Source: Hyphomicrobiaceae bacterium
GTDB taxonomy: Bacteria; Pseudomonadota; Alphaproteobacteria; Rhizobiales; HXMU1428-3
Direction of reading: 5' to 3'
Assembly: GCA_028285025.1 (NCBI GenBank)
Contig: JANQQH010000360.1
Coordinates: 1 to 5,808 of the forward strand
DNA: 5,808 nt
Part shown: in pieces, positions 3,501-5,808 of the stretch
Layout: each line of letters starts with the position of its first letter
How positions within the stretch are numbered: position 1 is the first letter of the stretch
The notes under the pieces: model-generated
What the model saw: only the letters and a program-made list of their open reading frames with translations
Database searches by the model: none
Told to the model about the DNA's origin: nothing
Translations under genes and position numbers: made by a program

Positions 3501-5808
3501 ATGACAAATCAAAGCCCTTACTCTTATGACCAACCTGTAAACACGACTTGCCCCTATTGCGGGGTTGGTTGCGGTGTGCTGGCGACGTGCACAAAAAAAG
3601 ACGGTGTTCAGATTAGCGGCGACCCTCACCACCCTGCTAACCAGGGGCGCTTATGTTCCAAAGGCACTAATCTTGGGCAGACCCTATGGTTAGATGACAG
3701 GTTATTACATCCTCTCATTGATGGAAAAGAGGCCGGCTGGGATGAAGCTCTTGGTAAGATTGCTTCTCAATTTCAGACGATCATTGAACGTGATGGGCCT
3801 GATGCGATTGCCATGTATGTTTCCGGTCAATTGTTAACGGAAGACTATTATGTTGCCAATAAGTTTATGAAAGGGGCCCTTGGCACAGCCAATATTGATA
3901 CAAATTCGAGGCTGTGCATGGCCTCAAGTGTTGCCGGGCACAAACGCGCTTTTGGCACTGATACAGTGCCAACTTGTTATGAAGATATTGAAAGCGCAGA
4001 CCTGATTGTTTTGGTCGGTTCTAATCTTGCTTGGTGCCACCCAATTCTGTTTCAACGCATTGAGACGTTGCGCGAGGTGCGCCCCTCTTTACAAGTGGTC
4101 TGCATAGACCCGCGCAAAACCACCACGGCGCAGGCCAGTGATTATCACATTGCCCTTGCCCCTGGCTCTGATGTCGCTCTGTTTAACGGACTTTTGACGT
4201 TTTTAGATGCCAATGATCATTTTGATAATGAATATATCAATCGCCATCTTGATAATGCCGATGCCTGCCTTAAAGCAGCTGCTAGTCTGTCTATCGAGAA
4301 GATAGCCGAAATTACCCAACTTTCTGTTAAAGAGTTACTTGCCTTTTATGAGCTGTTTGGTGCGACCCAACGCGTGGTGACGATGTATAGCCAAGGGGTC
4401 AATCAATCAAGTGCCGGCACGGACAAAGTCAATGCCATTTTAAACTGCCACCTTTTCACCGGCCGCATTGGCAAGGAAGGGGCCGGGCCTTTGTCATTAA
4501 CAGGCCAACCTAATGCAATGGGCGGGCGTGAAGTTGGTGGGCTTGCCAATCAACTTGCTTGTCATATGGAGCTGGATAACGCGCAGCACAGGGAAATCGT
4601 TGGTTCTTTTTGGGGCTATGAGAGCATTGCTCAAAAACCAGGTCTGAAAGCAGTTGAATTATTTGAAGCTGTTGAGCGCGGGGACATACAAGCCATTTGG
4701 ATTATGGCGACCAACCCGGTTGACAGCATGCCAGATGCTGACTTTGTCAAAATGGCGCTACAAAAATGCCCGTTGGTGATTGTATCTGATGTCACGAGAG
4801 AAACGGACACCGCTCAATTGGCTGATATTCTGCTCCCTTCAGCAGCTTGGGGTGAAAAGTCAGGCACAGTGACAAATTCTGAAAGACGGATTTCGCGCCA
4901 AAATGCCTTCCTAAGTTTGCCAGGCCTAGCCAAACCCGATTGGTGGCAGATTACACAGGTTGCCAAACGCATTGGGCATGGTGATAAATTTTCTTATACG
5001 TCTGCGCATGATATTTTTGTCGAATATGCTCGGCTTTCTGCCTATCAAAATGAAGGGCAGCGCGACTTTGATATTGGCGGCTTGAGTGACCTTTCTGCTC
5101 AAGACTATGATGAGCTCAAACCAACACTATGGCCGTGCAACAAACAAGCTGATGGCACCATAAAGGAGCAAAAAAGATTTTTTACACAAGGGGGATTTTA
5201 TCGCCCAAATAAAAAGGCCCTGGCGGTGGAAACCCCGTTTCAACCGCCGCGTTCGTCTCCTTCCAGTTCATACCCGTTTTCACTTAACACAGGGCGCATT
5301 CGCGACCAGTGGCATACAATGACCCGAACGGCAAAAACGTCTAACTTGCTCAAGCATATTAGTGAGCCTTTTCTTGAGATTAATCCTGAAGACGGCCTTG
5401 CCATTAACATCGAAGAGGGCGACATTGTCAAAGTAAAGACCCCAGCCGGGTATGTGTTATTGCGTGCCAAACTCACAAAGAGCGTGGCAAAGGGGCATGT
5501 GTTTGCTCCGTTTCACTGGAGTGAGCGTTATGCCTCAAATGCCCGTGTTGACAAATTGGTGGCTGCAAATACAGATCCAGTATCTGGCCAACCTGAGAGC
5601 AAAATCACCCCTGTGAACATTACCCTCTTTAGCCCGAATGGATTTGGTTATCTTTTCACTCGTGAACGCCCTGACTCAAATTGGCTGCACAAACATTTTA
5701 ATAAGCATGAATTTTACTGGGCTGTTTATGCGGTTGAGAACGGTTATGTTATCGAGATAGCTGGCGACGTCTATCAAGATGATGAAATCGGACCGCTTTA
5801 TGATTTAC
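3501..5808 (+). CDS. nasA: Assimilatory nitrate reductase catalytic subunit (3' end outside window)
   Basis: This open frame of 769 codons runs off the window end with no stop or frameshift. NasA reduces nitrate to nitrite in the cytoplasm as the first step of nitrate assimilation, using an N-terminal [4Fe-4S] cluster and a Mo-bis-MGD cofactor. The cluster cysteines are C17, C20, C24 and C52 (CPYCGVGC..GRLCSKG). The Mo-ligand is C139 in SRLCMASSVAGHKRAFG. Further NasA signatures are VLVGSNLAWCHP, YSQGVNQSSAGTDKVN (from Y296), LTGQPNAMGGREVGGLANQ, ATNPVDSMPDAD (near 405) and the second MGD-binding domain LNTGRIRDQWHTMTRT (595-610). There is no Tat signal before the cluster, which argues against periplasmic NapA. 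Full-length relatives are about 880-900 residues, some with a C-terminal [2Fe-2S] domain, which would lie outside. GGCAGG (3491-3496) precedes the ATG, with TTG 3489 as a weaker alternative start. A sigma-54 promoter at 3188-3204 probably drives it. Partner genes (nirBD, nitrate transport) are not in view. Confidence 0.94.
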   Translation, partial: MTNQSPYSYDQPVNTTCPYCGVGCGVLATCTKKDGVQISGDPHHPANQGRLCSKGTNLGQTLWLDDRLLHPLIDGKEAGWDEALGKIASQFQTIIERDGPDAIAMYVSGQLLTEDYYVANKFMKGALGTANIDTNSRLCMASSVAGHKRAFGTDTVPTCYEDIESADLIVLVGSNLAWCHPILFQRIETLREVRPSLQVVCIDPRKTTTAQASDYHIALAPGSDVALFNGLLTFLDANDHFDNEYINRHLDNADACLKAAASLSIEKIAEITQLSVKELLAFYELFGATQRVVTMYSQGVNQSSAGTDKVNAILNCHLFTGRIGKEGAGPLSLTGQPNAMGGREVGGLANQLACHMELDNAQHREIVGSFWGYESIAQKPGLKAVELFEAVERGDIQAIWIMATNPVDSMPDADFVKMALQKCPLVIVSDVTRETDTAQLADILLPSAAWGEKSGTVTNSERRISRQNAFLSLPGLAKPDWWQITQVAKRIGHGDKFSYTSAHDIFVEYARLSAYQNEGQRDFDIGGLSDLSAQDYDELKPTLWPCNKQADGTIKEQKRFFTQGGFYRPNKKALAVETPFQPPRSSPSSSYPFSLNTGRIRDQWHTMTRTAKTSNLLKHISEPFLEINPEDGLAINIEEGDIVKVKTPAGYVLLRAKLTKSVAKGHVFAPFHWSERYASNARVDKLVAANTDPVSGQPESKITPVNITLFSPNGFGYLFTRERPDSNWLHKHFNKHEFYWAVYAVENGYVIEIAGDVYQDDEIGPLYDL

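Noticed and set aside
5240..5476. Antisense open frame within nasA
   Set aside because: It lies over the conserved second MGD-binding domain of nasA, where the + strand coding is certain.
3501..5808. Periplasmic nitrate reductase NapA or a formate dehydrogenase
   Set aside because: There is no Tat signal ahead of the cluster cysteines. C139 sits in RLCMASS rather than the formate dehydrogenase Cys/Sec-His context, and the motifs VLVGSNLAWCHP and YSQGVNQSSAGTDKVN are of the NasA type.

Overview
The window looks like chromosomal DNA from an alphaproteobacterium that is AT-rich for that class, possibly marine. The Dxs tail, the ArsR type (C-terminal Cys-Cys-x6-Cys) and the ArsR plus AqpS-type aquaporin pairing all read as alphaproteobacterial. 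No rRNA or tRNA is visible to settle the lineage, so the taxonomy is an inference. All genes I accept are on the + strand. There are no insertion sequences, phage genes or CRISPR arrays.

Layout: (1) 2-649 is the C-terminal third of dxs, the first isoprenoid (MEP) pathway enzyme, whose start lies outside the window. (2) 650-899 is an AT-rich spacer ending in a promoter/operator that abuts the next start codon. (3) 900-1945 is a two-gene cassette: an ArsR/SmtB-family metalloid repressor followed 23 nt later by an AqpS-like aquaglyceroporin, probably for arsenite sensing and efflux. No arsC, arsH or arsB is present in the window. (4) 1946-2142 is a short regulatory spacer with a 43-bp concentric inverted repeat centred at 2083 and a strong ribosome binding site. 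(5) 2143-2964 is a TupA-type tungstate-binding periplasmic protein, not followed by tupB or tupC. (6) 2965-3311 is a 347-bp non-coding region with several dyads, a close match to a sigma-54 promoter (3188-3204) and a short hairpin plus T-run inside the predicted leader. (7) 3312-3482 is an unrecognised 56-codon ORF with a good ribosome binding site. (8) 3501-5808 is nasA, the assimilatory nitrate reductase catalytic subunit, which is open at the window end and uninterrupted for 769 codons.

The right half reads as an oxyanion and nitrogen module. TupA would bind tungstate (or possibly molybdate) in the periplasm, and the neighbouring nitrate reductase needs a Mo-bis-MGD cofactor. The sigma-54 promoter, a partial NtrC-like upstream site and a terminator-like leader hairpin suggest nitrogen control of nasA by NtrC/RpoN, possibly with NasT-type antitermination. 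The points most worth following up are the orphan tupA and its large dyad operator, the nasA leader, and the small ORF just ahead of nasA.
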